Of a stretch of DNA of 64,000 nt, positions 34,903-44,321 are shown piece after piece. Position numbers and translations under genes: made by a program. The notes under the pieces were generated by a model that was not told the origin of the DNA, made no database searches, and was given only the letters and a program-made list of their open reading frames with translations. The DNA comes from Pedobacter cryoconitis (GTDB lineage Bacteria; Bacteroidota; Bacteroidia; Sphingobacteriales; Sphingobacteriaceae): NCBI RefSeq assembly GCF_014200605.1, contig NZ_JACHCE010000006.1, positions 124,001 to 188,000 on the forward strand, written 5' to 3'. Within the stretch, counting starts at the first letter, position 1, and every line of letters begins with the position of its first letter.

Positions 34903-37275
34903 ATGAACATAGGCAGCTCTTTTTCAACCGCAAAGCGTCCAGGGTTTTTAATCCTGCTGGTGATGCTATTTTTTAATAGTACACAGATTTTGGCGCAGCA
35001 GAAAAAGACTGCTAAGAATACCAGTGACCTCTCCTATCTGACAGACTCTACAGTACTGAGCAAGAGTGATTATTTACTCCGGTTAGGGAAAGTGTTTGAG
35101 ACAATCAACCAGGTAGAGGTCACCACTTCTTCTTTTTATTTGCTGGAGCCGATAGCCGGACATTTAAAACAGGATGAAGCGGCAATAGCCCTAATGAAAA
35201 AGCGCTTGTCACAAGGAGACAGGACGCTGAATGTGCAGAATCTGCAAATGTACCAGACCCTGCTTGATGAACTGGAAAACAACAATGTCCGTTGTCTTGC
35301 CGACCTGCAGGGTTATGAGAAGAAATTAAATTCGCTTAAAACACAGATCCTTGGTCTCCGTAAGGATACTGTATTGATGAAAATCTTCCGTACAGATTCT
35401 TTAAAGAGAATGTTTAAGACGGAATTTGTTGAACTTGGCAAGAAGCGTATTGTCATGGACAGCCTGATTAAATCTAATACAAGTTTAATCAATAGCTTAC
35501 AGGCACGTACATCGGCCAATATTATCAATATCAGAGAACTGACTTATACGGCAGGTAATCAGTTGTCATCTGTCAGCATCAAAGCTTTTAGTAAAGAAAG
35601 ACGATATCTATGGGAATCTGTAGATAAGCCGGCAAATAAGAAAGTAGGCTTTCAGCGTTTCATGGAAAGTGAACAGCAGATTTCCACTTATTATTTTGAA
35701 TATACTCAGGGTACCCGGTTTTTATTGTTATTGCTTGGTTTTGCCTTTTTCTTTTGGGTGTACTTTAACTTTAAGAGTTTAAAGCAAAGAGATAGATTAG
35801 AGTCTGTTAAGGGACTAAATCTAGTATTCATCAGGCCAAAACCTTACCTGGCAACCGTAATTTTCATCCTGACGCTGGCCCCCGTTTTCGATCTTTTAGC
35901 ACCTGCACTTTATATAGAATCCATACATGTACTGCTGGCATTAAGTATTACAGCTTTATTTTTCAAAAGGCTGCCAAGGGACATTTTTTACAAGTGGTGC
36001 ATTTTTGTCGTGTTATTAATTTTCCCTGTAATTCTTCGCTCTTTAGGCATGCCTGCCCGTTATCAGCGCTGGCTGCTAATTATATTCAGCACTGCGTCAT
36101 TGGTCTATGGACTGTACAGTTATAAAATTTTAAAAGCTAAGGCAGTAAAATACAGATTACTGAAAAGTGTTGGGATCATTTATATTATATTCAACGCCCT
36201 TGCAATCATTTGTAATTTATTTGGCCGTTTTACTTTAACCCAGATTTTTTATAGCAGTGCGGTAAGTTCATTATTACATGCAATATCATTGATAGTCATT
36301 GCAGGAATGATCACTGAGGCATTTTTACTTCAGATTAAAAGCAGCAGGATCAGAAAAAATTACCCTGAACATTTTGACTGGGAAACAGTTGTAAAGAGTT
36401 TACGTGGCTTATTGGGCATCGGGGTATTTCTGATCTGGTTAACGCTATTGCTGGTGAACCTAAACATATTTGATGGCTTGTACACGTTGCTGGTCTCTAT
36501 TTTTACGGAGAAACGTAAAATCGGAACGCTTGTATTCACGTTATGGGGCATTGCTTTGTTCCTGATGATTATCTGGGTGGCGAACTTCCTGCAGAAATAT
36601 ATTGCTTACTTTTTTGGTGATACGGGTGATGATTCTCTGGATGACAATAAAGGCGAGCGTTCTAAACTGATAGTAACCAAACTGGTATTGCTTATAGGGG
36701 GCTTTTTACTGGCTGTAGCAGCGTCGGGACTTCCGATTGATAAGATTACCGTGGTATTAGGTGCGCTGGGCGTAGGTATCGGTTTAGGGCTTCAAAACAT
36801 TGTGAGTAATTTTGTATCGGGTATTATCCTGATTTTTGATAAGACTGTGCGTATTGGTGATGTAGTTGAAATCAGTGATAAGAAAGGTAAAGTTAAGGAA
36901 ATAGGCATCCGTGCAAGCACATTGCTTACGGATGACGGTGCAGAAATTATTATTCCGAATGGTGCTATTTTATCTAATAATATTATCAACTGGACGCTGA
37001 CTAATAATCAGATGCGTGCAGTGATCGAATTTTCAGTGGGCAATCCATTTCAAAGAGAGGAAATTACGGAACTGATTAAAGGAGTGATCATTTCGCATGA
37101 TAATGTTTTTACAGGTAAAGAGCCTAAAGTTATTATTGTTCCAAAAAATAAGACCAGCAGCGCGATTAAGGTTTATTTTTGGTGTAAGGACATCTCTATG
37201 TCGGAAAATACCAAGAGCAGTATCAATTCAATTATTTTTGACGAGCTGGAAGTAAAAGGGATAGAGATATTGTAG
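34903..37275 (+). CDS. MscS-family mechanosensitive channel, long form
   Basis: A 790-aa protein with a signal peptide (cleavage after ILAQ), a periplasmic helical region of about 230 residues, roughly ten predicted membrane segments and the MscS channel domain at about 560-790. The pore-lining helix is VVLGALGVGIGLGLQNIVSN, followed by FVSGIILIFDKTVRIGDVVE and the beta domain with EIIIPNGAILSNNIINWT. It relieves turgor on hypo-osmotic shock. The large N-terminal extension resembles MscK/YbiO-type channels. The gene begins immediately after the GNAT stop codon. Confidence 0.92.
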   Translation: MNIGSSFSTAKRPGFLILLVMLFFNSTQILAQQKKTAKNTSDLSYLTDSTVLSKSDYLLRLGKVFETINQVEVTTSSFYLLEPIAGHLKQDEAAIALMKKRLSQGDRTLNVQNLQMYQTLLDELENNNVRCLADLQGYEKKLNSLKTQILGLRKDTVLMKIFRTDSLKRMFKTEFVELGKKRIVMDSLIKSNTSLINSLQARTSANIINIRELTYTAGNQLSSVSIKAFSKERRYLWESVDKPANKKVGFQRFMESEQQISTYYFEYTQGTRFLLLLLGFAFFFWVYFNFKSLKQRDRLESVKGLNLVFIRPKPYLATVIFILTLAPVFDLLAPALYIESIHVLLALSITALFFKRLPRDIFYKWCIFVVLLIFPVILRSLGMPARYQRWLLIIFSTASLVYGLYSYKILKAKAVKYRLLKSVGIIYIIFNALAIICNLFGRFTLTQIFYSSAVSSLLHAISLIVIAGMITEAFLLQIKSSRIRKNYPEHFDWETVVKSLRGLLGIGVFLIWLTLLLVNLNIFDGLYTLLVSIFTEKRKIGTLVFTLWGIALFLMIIWVANFLQKYIAYFFGDTGDDSLDDNKGERSKLIVTKLVLLIGGFLLAVAASGLPIDKITVVLGALGVGIGLGLQNIVSNFVSGIILIFDKTVRIGDVVEISDKKGKVKEIGIRASTLLTDDGAEIIIPNGAILSNNIINWTLTNNQMRAVIEFSVGNPFQREEITELIKGVIISHDNVFTGKEPKVIIVPKNKTSSAIKVYFWCKDISMSENTKSSINSIIFDELEVKGIEIL

Positions 37276-37356
37276 CAGGTAGCTTATAAGACTGTTGAGG
37301 ATAGTTGCTAAAGATCAGTTTAGTTACTTTAAAAAAAAAACATAATCCTTATTCTT

Positions 37357-38922
37357 ATGAAACCTGTAAGTACATTGTTATTTACTTTAGGCATTTTATT
37401 GCTTTCTAAAGTAGTCTGCGCTCAGAACTATGCAAATACTTTAATTCCCAACCGGTTGGTTGAGCAAAATATATTTCTAAAGAAAAAGGCTGATCAAACC
37501 CTTCCACCAACATTTGAAAATATTAAGACAAAGCTCCCTGAGCCCTCATGGCCAAACCGACAGGATGTTGTCCGTTGTTACTGGAAGGCCTGGGAAACCG
37601 CTTTTTCAAATCTACATGGAGTTACACCAGAGAATCGTTTTCTATCCCCTTATATTGATCCTGCATTTAATCAGCATATTTTTATGTGGGATACTGGTTT
37701 TATGGTTTTATTTGGCCGTTATGGACAGCACGCCTTTAATTTTCAATCCAGTATAGATAATTTTTACGGCAGACAAGAAAAAGATGGTTATATCTGCCGT
37801 GAGATTTCAGAATTGAATGGGAATAAGCTCTTTGAAAAGTTTGACGCATCAAGTACAGGCCCGAATATTTTACCCTGGGCAGAATGGCAATATTACCTCA
37901 ATCTTAATGATACAGAGCGATTAAAAAGTGTCTTTGCCCCTCTTCTGGCATACTATCAATGGTTCAGAACTAATCGTTCCTGGCCAGATGGCTCTTATTT
38001 TTCTACAGGATGGGGTTGCGGAATGGACAATCAGCCGCGTGTACCAACCGGTTATTCTAATCAATTCAGTACAGCTTTCATGTCGTGGATAGACACAACA
38101 CTTCAACAGATTTTTGCAGGTAAAACACTGATAGCCATGGCTAAAAAATTAAACCGTCAGGATGAAGTGAAAGATGTAATAGCAGAAGTTGAACTGCTAA
38201 CCAATTATGTCCAGAATAAGATGTGGTCTGATCAGGATAATTTTTTTTACGACCGTTATCGTGATGGAAAACTCTCGGATGTGAAAAGCATAGCATCTTA
38301 TTGGGCATTATTAGCAGAAGTAGTTCCAAAAGACAAATTACTTGGTTTTATCGGCCATCTCGAAAATCCTAATGAATTTGCACGTTTACATCGCGTCCCA
38401 ACGCTTTCTGCAGATAATGCTGGCTTTGATCCCGAAGGCGGCTACTGGCGTGGCGGTGTCTGGGCACCCACCTCATATATGGTGTTAAGCGGTCTGACTA
38501 AGTATAAACAGGATTCTATTGCGTATATAATAGCCATGAATCATTTAGATAATGTGGTCAAAGTATTTAATCAGACAGGGTCTTTATGGGAAAATTATGC
38601 TCCCGATAAAGTGAAAGGCAAAGACCAGAAGGATCTGGTCGGCTGGACTGGTCTTGTGCCTATTTCAGTACTTTTTGAATATGTATTCGGTCTCAGACCG
38701 GATGTACCCGAAAATACAGTCATCTGGGATGTACGTTTAACGGATAAATTTGGTGTTAAAAAGTATCCTTTTAAAGAGAGTGGCCTTATTGATTTCTGGT
38801 GTAACTCAAGAAAGAAAAATACAGACAGACCTAAAATCAAAGTTCATTCCAATGTACCTTTTGTATTAAAACTGATCTGGAATGGAGGAAGCGAGATCAT
38901 AAATATTAAGCCTGATAAATAA
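37357..38922 (+). CDS. Secreted glycoside hydrolase (MGH1/GH63-like alpha-barrel)
   Basis: This 521-aa protein has a signal peptide (MKPVSTLLFTLGILLLSKVV, cleavage after VCAQ). The catalytic domain is an (alpha/alpha)6 barrel type: FNQHIFMWDTGFMVLFGRYG near 108-127, REISELNGNKLFEKFDASST, STGWGCGMDNQPRVPTGYS near 218-236, DPEGGYWRGGVWAPTSYM near 352-370 and GSLWENYAPDKVKGKDQ near 408. These blocks are typical of mannosylglycerate-hydrolase/trehalase/GH63-like enzymes. Substrate is not determined, probably an alpha-linked glucoside or mannoside in the periplasm. Confidence 0.85.
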   Translation: MKPVSTLLFTLGILLLSKVVCAQNYANTLIPNRLVEQNIFLKKKADQTLPPTFENIKTKLPEPSWPNRQDVVRCYWKAWETAFSNLHGVTPENRFLSPYIDPAFNQHIFMWDTGFMVLFGRYGQHAFNFQSSIDNFYGRQEKDGYICREISELNGNKLFEKFDASSTGPNILPWAEWQYYLNLNDTERLKSVFAPLLAYYQWFRTNRSWPDGSYFSTGWGCGMDNQPRVPTGYSNQFSTAFMSWIDTTLQQIFAGKTLIAMAKKLNRQDEVKDVIAEVELLTNYVQNKMWSDQDNFFYDRYRDGKLSDVKSIASYWALLAEVVPKDKLLGFIGHLENPNEFARLHRVPTLSADNAGFDPEGGYWRGGVWAPTSYMVLSGLTKYKQDSIAYIIAMNHLDNVVKVFNQTGSLWENYAPDKVKGKDQKDLVGWTGLVPISVLFEYVFGLRPDVPENTVIWDVRLTDKFGVKKYPFKESGLIDFWCNSRKKNTDRPKIKVHSNVPFVLKLIWNGGSEIINIKPDK

Positions 38923-38935
38923 TTAAGATGTGGTT

Positions 38936-40144
38936 CTAACTTTCGGACCTGATCTCCGGCTCCCATAAGTCGGAACATCTATTGATATAATCATTTACCA
39001 TCCCCTGTGAGTAATCTAATATTAAAGACTTCTCACGGGGTTCTATAGGTATATTTAAATGATTATAGATCAATAACTCCAGGCTTCTGACGATTTTATC
39101 AGCTCTATAATCTTTTGCCACCTTCCGTTTTGCTGATTCGCCTAAGATTTCTCTTATCTTTTCATCTTCATACAGGAAAGCAAGTACATTGGCAATTTTA
39201 TTTTTATTACGTTCTACAACAAAGCCAGTCTGCCCATTATCAACTAACTCAATCTGGGCATTATCCCTGTCTGGAGTACTGATGGTTACAACCGGAACCC
39301 CGGCTGCCATTGCTTCAGCGATGACCATTCCAAAGCTTTCCCCAATTTTGCTCGCAGCGAGAAAAACGTCTATAGCGCCGTAATACCACATTAATTTATC
39401 CAGGTCAGGCGTAGTGTCGAAAACAATTAGTTTGTCGCTTATATCAAGGCTTTTTGCGTGTAGCAGAATTTCTGTTGTAGCTCCAACCAGCAAAAATCTG
39501 GCATTACTTACTTTTTTTGCAAATTCTGCAAATCCGTCAAGCGTAATCAAGTCAAACTTTGCGTTATCCACGCGGCCAATTCTTCCCACAATAAAGAAAT
39601 CCTGTAAATTATTTTTCCGTTTAAACGCCTTCACCTGATTTACTGATGGCAGAAAACTGTTAATATGCTTTACATCTACCGGATATGGAAGTACTTTTCT
39701 TTTTGAGGCGAAATTATCTTTCAGATACCGGTCAGCATACATCCGGCGAACCAGAATCATCTTTGATATAAACAGATCATAATCTATAAGGTCATAGAAT
39801 TCTGAATGATCATATAACCCAAAGACATTCGTCATCAAAACAAGTTTCGGCTTGTTAGCTTTGACTATATTAAAAACAGCTGGATTCAGGGAGCCATCCC
39901 CATGCCAATGGAACACATCAGCACCCTGAAGTAACGCTGCAAATCTGGTCAGATCTCCATTTAAAACGACAACATTGATCCCTAAATCCTGAATCAGTTT
40001 AACCCTGGCCCCGCCTTCTTTTATGCCCAAAACTGTTACTTCGAAATTCTCCTTGTTTAGAAATTTACTGATCAGCTGAATGGTATATTCAGTTCCCCCC
40101 AAGCCTAATTCATTTCCGGCTTCAATGATTTTTATCTTTTTCAT
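38936..40144 (-). CDS. GT4-family glycosyltransferase
   Basis: This 402-aa protein has the two-domain GT-B fold. The N-terminal part reads MKKIKIIEAGNELGLGGTEY, and the C-terminal donor-binding part includes VGRIGRVDNAKFDLITLDGF, DVFLAASKIGESFGMVIAEA and MAAGVPVVTISTPDRDNAQIE with the E-x7-E type acidic motif. It probably adds a sugar to a surface polysaccharide or glycoconjugate. Its promoter carries the 14-bp element that marks the glycosyltransferase island 6 kb away, which links it to that regulon. It converges with the glycosidase gene. Confidence 0.9.
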   Translation of the reverse strand: MKKIKIIEAGNELGLGGTEYTIQLISKFLNKENFEVTVLGIKEGGARVKLIQDLGINVVVLNGDLTRFAALLQGADVFHWHGDGSLNPAVFNIVKANKPKLVLMTNVFGLYDHSEFYDLIDYDLFISKMILVRRMYADRYLKDNFASKRKVLPYPVDVKHINSFLPSVNQVKAFKRKNNLQDFFIVGRIGRVDNAKFDLITLDGFAEFAKKVSNARFLLVGATTEILLHAKSLDISDKLIVFDTTPDLDKLMWYYGAIDVFLAASKIGESFGMVIAEAMAAGVPVVTISTPDRDNAQIELVDNGQTGFVVERNKNKIANVLAFLYEDEKIREILGESAKRKVAKDYRADKIVRSLELLIYNHLNIPIEPREKSLILDYSQGMVNDYINRCSDLWEPEIRSES

Positions 40145-40161
40145 CTGGATATTTTTCAGAA

Positions 40162-40204
40162 CAATTTACAGAATTCGAATTGCCCAAAAAGGGTCAGATG
40201 TCCC
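40162..40204 (-). promoter_or_regulatory. Promoter with the GGGAC-GACCC element, upstream of the GT4 gene
   Basis: On the minus strand GGGACATCTGACCC (40191-40204) is followed after 22 bp by TAAATTG (40162-40168), 17 bp before the start codon. Both parts match the promoters of the island at 46-61 kb. The rest of the region up to 40384 is AT-rich without other features. Confidence 0.75.
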
Positions 40205-40384
40205 AAAAAAATCATTCAGATTTAACGTCAATCAGAAAGGAGAATATGCTTAATGCGAATAAAACCTTAAAAACATCAATTATACTTTTAAATAAATAAA
40301 AATTTTATATAAATCTCATAAATTTATTGATAAATAAATACTTACAAAAGTAATATTATCAAATGATAAGTTCATTAATTATCA

Positions 40385-41872
40385 TTAAAAACTCTCCTTA
40401 ACTGCCTGAGATAATATACCTACTGCCTCTTCAAGTTCTTGCGAAGTCAGGTTTCCGAAGCCTAACCTCATTGCGGTAAAGCTGTCCGTCTGGTACAATA
40501 ATTCTTGTGGCAGATGAAGATTTCTTTTCAAACAATTCTTACTGATCCGCATCAGGTTTAATTGCGGATTCCATTTGGTCCACACTGATAATCCGCCGGG
40601 CGGCGAAGAAAAACTCAACTCTTCCCCCAACTGTTCTTGCAGCAAATTCACAAAAGTATCCCGGCGCTCCTGATAGATTTTTACTGCTTTTTTGAGGTGA
40701 CGCTGGATCTCCTTTTCTTCGAGCAATTCTGCCAGTGCCTGCTCCATCAGCATGTCCCCCTGCCTGTCTACCAGCCTGCGGAATTTGGCCATTTCCCGGA
40801 TCAGATTTTCAGGGGCAATCAGGTATCCGGAACGAAAACCAGGAGCCAGTGATTTACAGAATGACCCTATATAAACCACCATCCCATTGGTATCTGCACT
40901 GGCCAGCGGCAATACTGAATTACCGTTATAATGGAAATCATAATCGTAATCATCTTCCAGAATAATGAAACCATAAGTTTGTGCCAGCTGCAATAGTTCT
41001 ACCCTTCTCTCAGCACTCAGTGTTACTGTAGTAGGATAATGATGATGTGGTGTCAGATATAACATCCTTATCTTTTTCTTCTTGCAGAGTTCACGGATCG
41101 CTTCTACGGAGATCCCATCTGCATCCACAGGAACAGAAATAATCCTGCCCCCTGATTGCTGAAAACACATATTTGCAAGATAATAACTCAAATCCCCTAC
41201 AATAACCAGATCCCCTGGCTCAATCAGCATACTGGACGCCATATAAATACTCATATGTATCCCTCTGGTGGTCAGAATATTATTCTTATTAATATGCAAT
41301 CCCCGGGTATTATTGAGATATGAAGCCAGTGTTTCCCTGAAATATTCATTTCCTTCTACGTGCGAGTACCCGAAATGCTTATAATTGGTTTTACTTTTCA
41401 GAATCCCCCCATAAACCTTTGATAATCTGTCCAGAGGAAGTAATCTGATATCCGGAAGACCATCATTAAATTCGAGCCCTGCGGCCGAACCCACTGTTAA
41501 TACATCCAATAGAATACTTTGTTTAAAACGATAGCCTGTTTCAGCAGGATAACTGGTTAGAAATTTCTCATCATAAGATTGCAGGGCGATATTCTCCTGT
41601 GGCCCCTTATTTCTTACAAAAGTGCCCTTATTTGGTCTGATTTCAGTCCATCCCTGGGCGTCAAGCTCATCATATGCTGCAATAATTGTTTTTCTATGCA
41701 ATTTCAGATCTTCTGCCAGGCTACGCGTACCGGGAAGCTGAACTCCTGCCAAAAGTACCCCCCGTTGTATGGCATTGATCATTTGATGGGCGATTTGGAG
41801 ATATACCGGACGATCTAACGATCTGTCGATATGAATAACACTTTGAAAAGGGATTTGAACCGGACTACTCAT
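40385..41872 (-). CDS. MocR/PdxR-type GntR regulator with aminotransferase domain
   Basis: This 495-aa chimeric regulator has an N-terminal GntR winged helix (GVLLAGVQLPGTRSLAEDLKLHRKTIIAAYDEL, about 37-70) and a fold-type I aminotransferase domain. In the latter, LILEDDYDYDFHYNG binds the PLP pyridine and IGSFCKSLAPGFRSGYLIAP contains the Schiff-base lysine. Such proteins sense PLP or PLP-linked amino compounds. It is transcribed divergently from the biotin operon with only 58 bp between start codons, so it likely controls that operon. BioF and BioA both use PLP, but a biotin-regulating MocR would be unusual. Confidence 0.9.
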   Translation of the reverse strand: MSSPVQIPFQSVIHIDRSLDRPVYLQIAHQMINAIQRGVLLAGVQLPGTRSLAEDLKLHRKTIIAAYDELDAQGWTEIRPNKGTFVRNKGPQENIALQSYDEKFLTSYPAETGYRFKQSILLDVLTVGSAAGLEFNDGLPDIRLLPLDRLSKVYGGILKSKTNYKHFGYSHVEGNEYFRETLASYLNNTRGLHINKNNILTTRGIHMSIYMASSMLIEPGDLVIVGDLSYYLANMCFQQSGGRIISVPVDADGISVEAIRELCKKKKIRMLYLTPHHHYPTTVTLSAERRVELLQLAQTYGFIILEDDYDYDFHYNGNSVLPLASADTNGMVVYIGSFCKSLAPGFRSGYLIAPENLIREMAKFRRLVDRQGDMLMEQALAELLEEKEIQRHLKKAVKIYQERRDTFVNLLQEQLGEELSFSSPPGGLSVWTKWNPQLNLMRISKNCLKRNLHLPQELLYQTDSFTAMRLGFGNLTSQELEEAVGILSQAVKESF

Positions 41873-41912
41873 AAACTTAAAACTGGTACATATTAACTAT
41901 CCGGCAAGGTAA

Positions 41913-41920
41913 TACTTTTG
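41913..41920 (+). promoter_or_regulatory. -7 box of the biotin operon
   Basis: TACTTTTG matches TAnnTTTG and lies only 10 bp before the ATG at 41931. The transcript would start near 41927, so translation may begin without a leader there or at the second ATG at 41940. Confidence 0.5.
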
Positions 41921-41930
41921 GCCCAAACAA

Positions 41931-42545
41931 ATGAAATCAATGGAATTAGAAGAGCTTCTTCAACATATAGTAAGCGATGATCACCTGCATGCACGCTTCC
42001 TCAATACCCTCTCTTTACAGGAGAATATCGGTGCCAGAAAGATCTCAGCGAATGAACAGCCTGAAACATCTACCTATATGGTTTTAAAACATGCGGCCGA
42101 AGAACACCGTCATGCCTTCTATCTGAAAAAACAAATAGCTAAACTCAGCATATCGGCCTGCCCTACTTATGAACCGGACTACCTTCTTGCTCCCTACAGC
42201 AGTAAGTACTATCTGAACAAACTGGATTTAATGACCAGCCGCTATTTAAGGGACACCCTCCAATTAGGCGGCTCTGAGCTGAAATTTGCAGCTTATCTCC
42301 TGGTAACTTATGCTATCGAAGTACGTGCAGACCTGATCTATCCGGTTTACCAGGGAGTACTGGACCAGAACAAGAGCAAAGTAAGTGTCCGTTCTATCAT
42401 CCTGGAAGAGCAGGGCCACCTGGAAGAGATGACTGCACAGCTTAAAAATTTCTCCACAGTCTGGGAGACACATGCCGAAAACATAACTACTATAGAGGCC
42501 GTATTATATAAAAACTGGATCGATGATTTAGCTAAAACTATATAA
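41931..42545 (+). CDS. Ferritin-like di-iron protein heading the biotin operon
   Basis: The 204-aa protein is nearly all helical and shows the ligand spacing of ferritin-like di-iron carboxylate enzymes: E31 on helix 1, E58-x2-H61 (AAEEHRH), E130 on helix 3 (TYAIEVRAD) and E160-x2-H163 (LEEQGHL). That E, ExxH, E, ExxH pattern is shared by oxygenases and desaturases as well as rubrerythrins. It ends 1 bp before bioF. The operon has no bioC, bioH, bioI, bioW or bioZ, so a role in supplying the pimeloyl moiety is a reasonable hypothesis. I do not recognise a named family. The first codon could be 41931 or 41940. Confidence 0.75.
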   Translation: MKSMELEELLQHIVSDDHLHARFLNTLSLQENIGARKISANEQPETSTYMVLKHAAEEHRHAFYLKKQIAKLSISACPTYEPDYLLAPYSSKYYLNKLDLMTSRYLRDTLQLGGSELKFAAYLLVTYAIEVRADLIYPVYQGVLDQNKSKVSVRSIILEEQGHLEEMTAQLKNFSTVWETHAENITTIEAVLYKNWIDDLAKTI

Positions 42546-42546
42546 G

Positions 42547-43674
42547 ATGAAACACGGCGCTAACGACATGATGTTAGGGAAACTAAACACAAGAAGAGCT
42601 GAATATACATTCCGTAGTTTACAGTATGACAATAACTTATACGATTTCAGCTCAAATGATTATTTAGGCTTTGCACGTTCTCAGGAACTGCGCCAAATTA
42701 CTAATACTGAACTGGAAAAACATCCAAAAATCAGGTCGGGCGCTACAGGCTCAAGGTTACTGAGCGGTAATTCTGAATTTGCAGAACAACTGGAAGAGGA
42801 GATTGCCGGCTATCATCATGCCGCAAACGGATTGATTTTTAATTCTGGCTATGCTGCCAATTCAGCTATCTTCTCCTGCCTGCCCCAAAAGGATGATACA
42901 ATTATTCATGATGAGCTGATCCATGCTTCAATAATTGATGGTTCAAGATTGAGTTATGCCACAAGGTTAAAATTCAGACATAATAACCTGGAAGACCTGG
43001 AGAAGAAACTAAAAAAAACTACTGGTATTTGTTACGTAGCAGTTGAAAGCATTTATTCGATGGATGGTGACATGGCTGACCTGGCTGGAATTTCATCGCT
43101 TTGTCAGCAGTACAATGCGCATTTAATCGTGGATGAGGCTCATGCTTTTGGTGTAATAGGAACCGGTCTTGTGGATTTACTGGGAATCCAGGAAGCTGTA
43201 TTCGCGAGAATCGTCACTTTCGGAAAAGCGCTTGGCCTGCATGGTGCAATTATATTAGGAACTGATTTACTGAGAGATTACCTGATTAACTTCGCGCGTC
43301 CCTTCATATATACTACTGCCCTGCCCTACCCGCAGCTTATAGCCCTGAAAATTGCTTATAAACACTTTTTATCTCATCCAGAACTACAAAGCACACTAAA
43401 ACATAAATCGTCACTCCTGAAGGCTAATTTAGCGCCTAAATATCAATTACACTGTAAGGATAACCTGGCCGCTATACATTGCATATTCCTTTCGGGTAAT
43501 GATGAAGCGATTAAATTTAGTCGTACACTACAAAGAGAAGGCTTTGATGTCCGCCCTATCCTGAGCCCTACTGTCCCAAAAGGGAAAGAGAGATTACGCA
43601 TTTGCGTACATGTCCATAATACTGATGCGGAAATACTTGAATTATGTCACCACATTAACCTATTGAGTCAATAA
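42547..43674 (+). CDS. bioF: 8-amino-7-oxononanoate synthase
   Basis: BioF condenses pimeloyl-ACP (or -CoA) with alanine in the first ring-assembly step of biotin synthesis. The 375-aa alpha-oxoamine synthase has YDFSSNDYLGFARS near the N-terminus, GATGSRLLSGNSEFAEQLE near 66-84, the PLP-contacting VDEAHAFGVIG near 195 and the Schiff-base lysine K227 in VTFGKALGLHG. It is tightly placed between the ferritin-like gene and bioD (4 bp). Confidence 0.93.
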   Translation: MKHGANDMMLGKLNTRRAEYTFRSLQYDNNLYDFSSNDYLGFARSQELRQITNTELEKHPKIRSGATGSRLLSGNSEFAEQLEEEIAGYHHAANGLIFNSGYAANSAIFSCLPQKDDTIIHDELIHASIIDGSRLSYATRLKFRHNNLEDLEKKLKKTTGICYVAVESIYSMDGDMADLAGISSLCQQYNAHLIVDEAHAFGVIGTGLVDLLGIQEAVFARIVTFGKALGLHGAIILGTDLLRDYLINFARPFIYTTALPYPQLIALKIAYKHFLSHPELQSTLKHKSSLLKANLAPKYQLHCKDNLAAIHCIFLSGNDEAIKFSRTLQREGFDVRPILSPTVPKGKERLRICVHVHNTDAEILELCHHINLLSQ

Positions 43675-43678
43675 TTAT

Positions 43679-44311
43679 ATGGACAATAAGCCCCTATTTA
43701 TTACTGGTATCGGTACTGAAGTCGGAAAAACTATCGTTTCGGCCGTGCTAACTGAACAATTACAAGCTGATTACTGGAAACCGGTACAGGCTGGCGACCT
43801 TGATCACACAGACAGTGACAAAGTTAAAAAACTGATTAGTAACAGCAGAAGTATATTTCACCCTGAAGCTTTTAAGCTCAGCATGGCTGCTTCTCCTCAT
43901 CGTGCAGCAAAAAATGAGGGCATTGAAATACGCCCTCAGGATTTTTCCCTTCCGGAAACAAAGAATCAGTTATTGATCGAAGGTGCAGGAGGGCTATTTG
44001 TCCCGCTTTCCTACCGCTTTCTGATGATTGATCTTATCCGCCTTTTAGGTGCTGATGCAGTATTAGTGGTTAGAAATTACCTCGGCTGCATCAATCATAC
44101 TTTACTGAGTATTCACGCATTGTTGAGCAAAGGTATCCCATTGAAGCACGTTGTACTGAATGGAGATTTCGATTTTGATACACTTAATGTCCTGCTTTAC
44201 CATATTCCAAAAGATTGTACATGGAGCAAATTACCTGAATTCACCATAATTAATAAAGAGTCCATTGCGGATGCTCCCTTTCAACTTAATCCTATTCCGA
44301 TCACATATTAA
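43679..44311 (+). CDS. bioD: Dethiobiotin synthetase
   Basis: BioD closes the ureido ring of dethiobiotin with CO2 and ATP. The P-loop GTEVGKT is at residues 12-18 (MDNKPLFITGIGTEVGKT), followed by DYWKPVQAGD with the catalytic lysine. The second conserved block LLIEGAGGLFVPLS is near residue 101. At 210 aa it is of usual length. It lies 4 bp after bioF and 10 bp before bioB. Confidence 0.93.
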   Translation: MDNKPLFITGIGTEVGKTIVSAVLTEQLQADYWKPVQAGDLDHTDSDKVKKLISNSRSIFHPEAFKLSMAASPHRAAKNEGIEIRPQDFSLPETKNQLLIEGAGGLFVPLSYRFLMIDLIRLLGADAVLVVRNYLGCINHTLLSIHALLSKGIPLKHVVLNGDFDFDTLNVLLYHIPKDCTWSKLPEFTIINKESIADAPFQLNPIPITY

Positions 44312-44321
44312 ATTTTATAGC

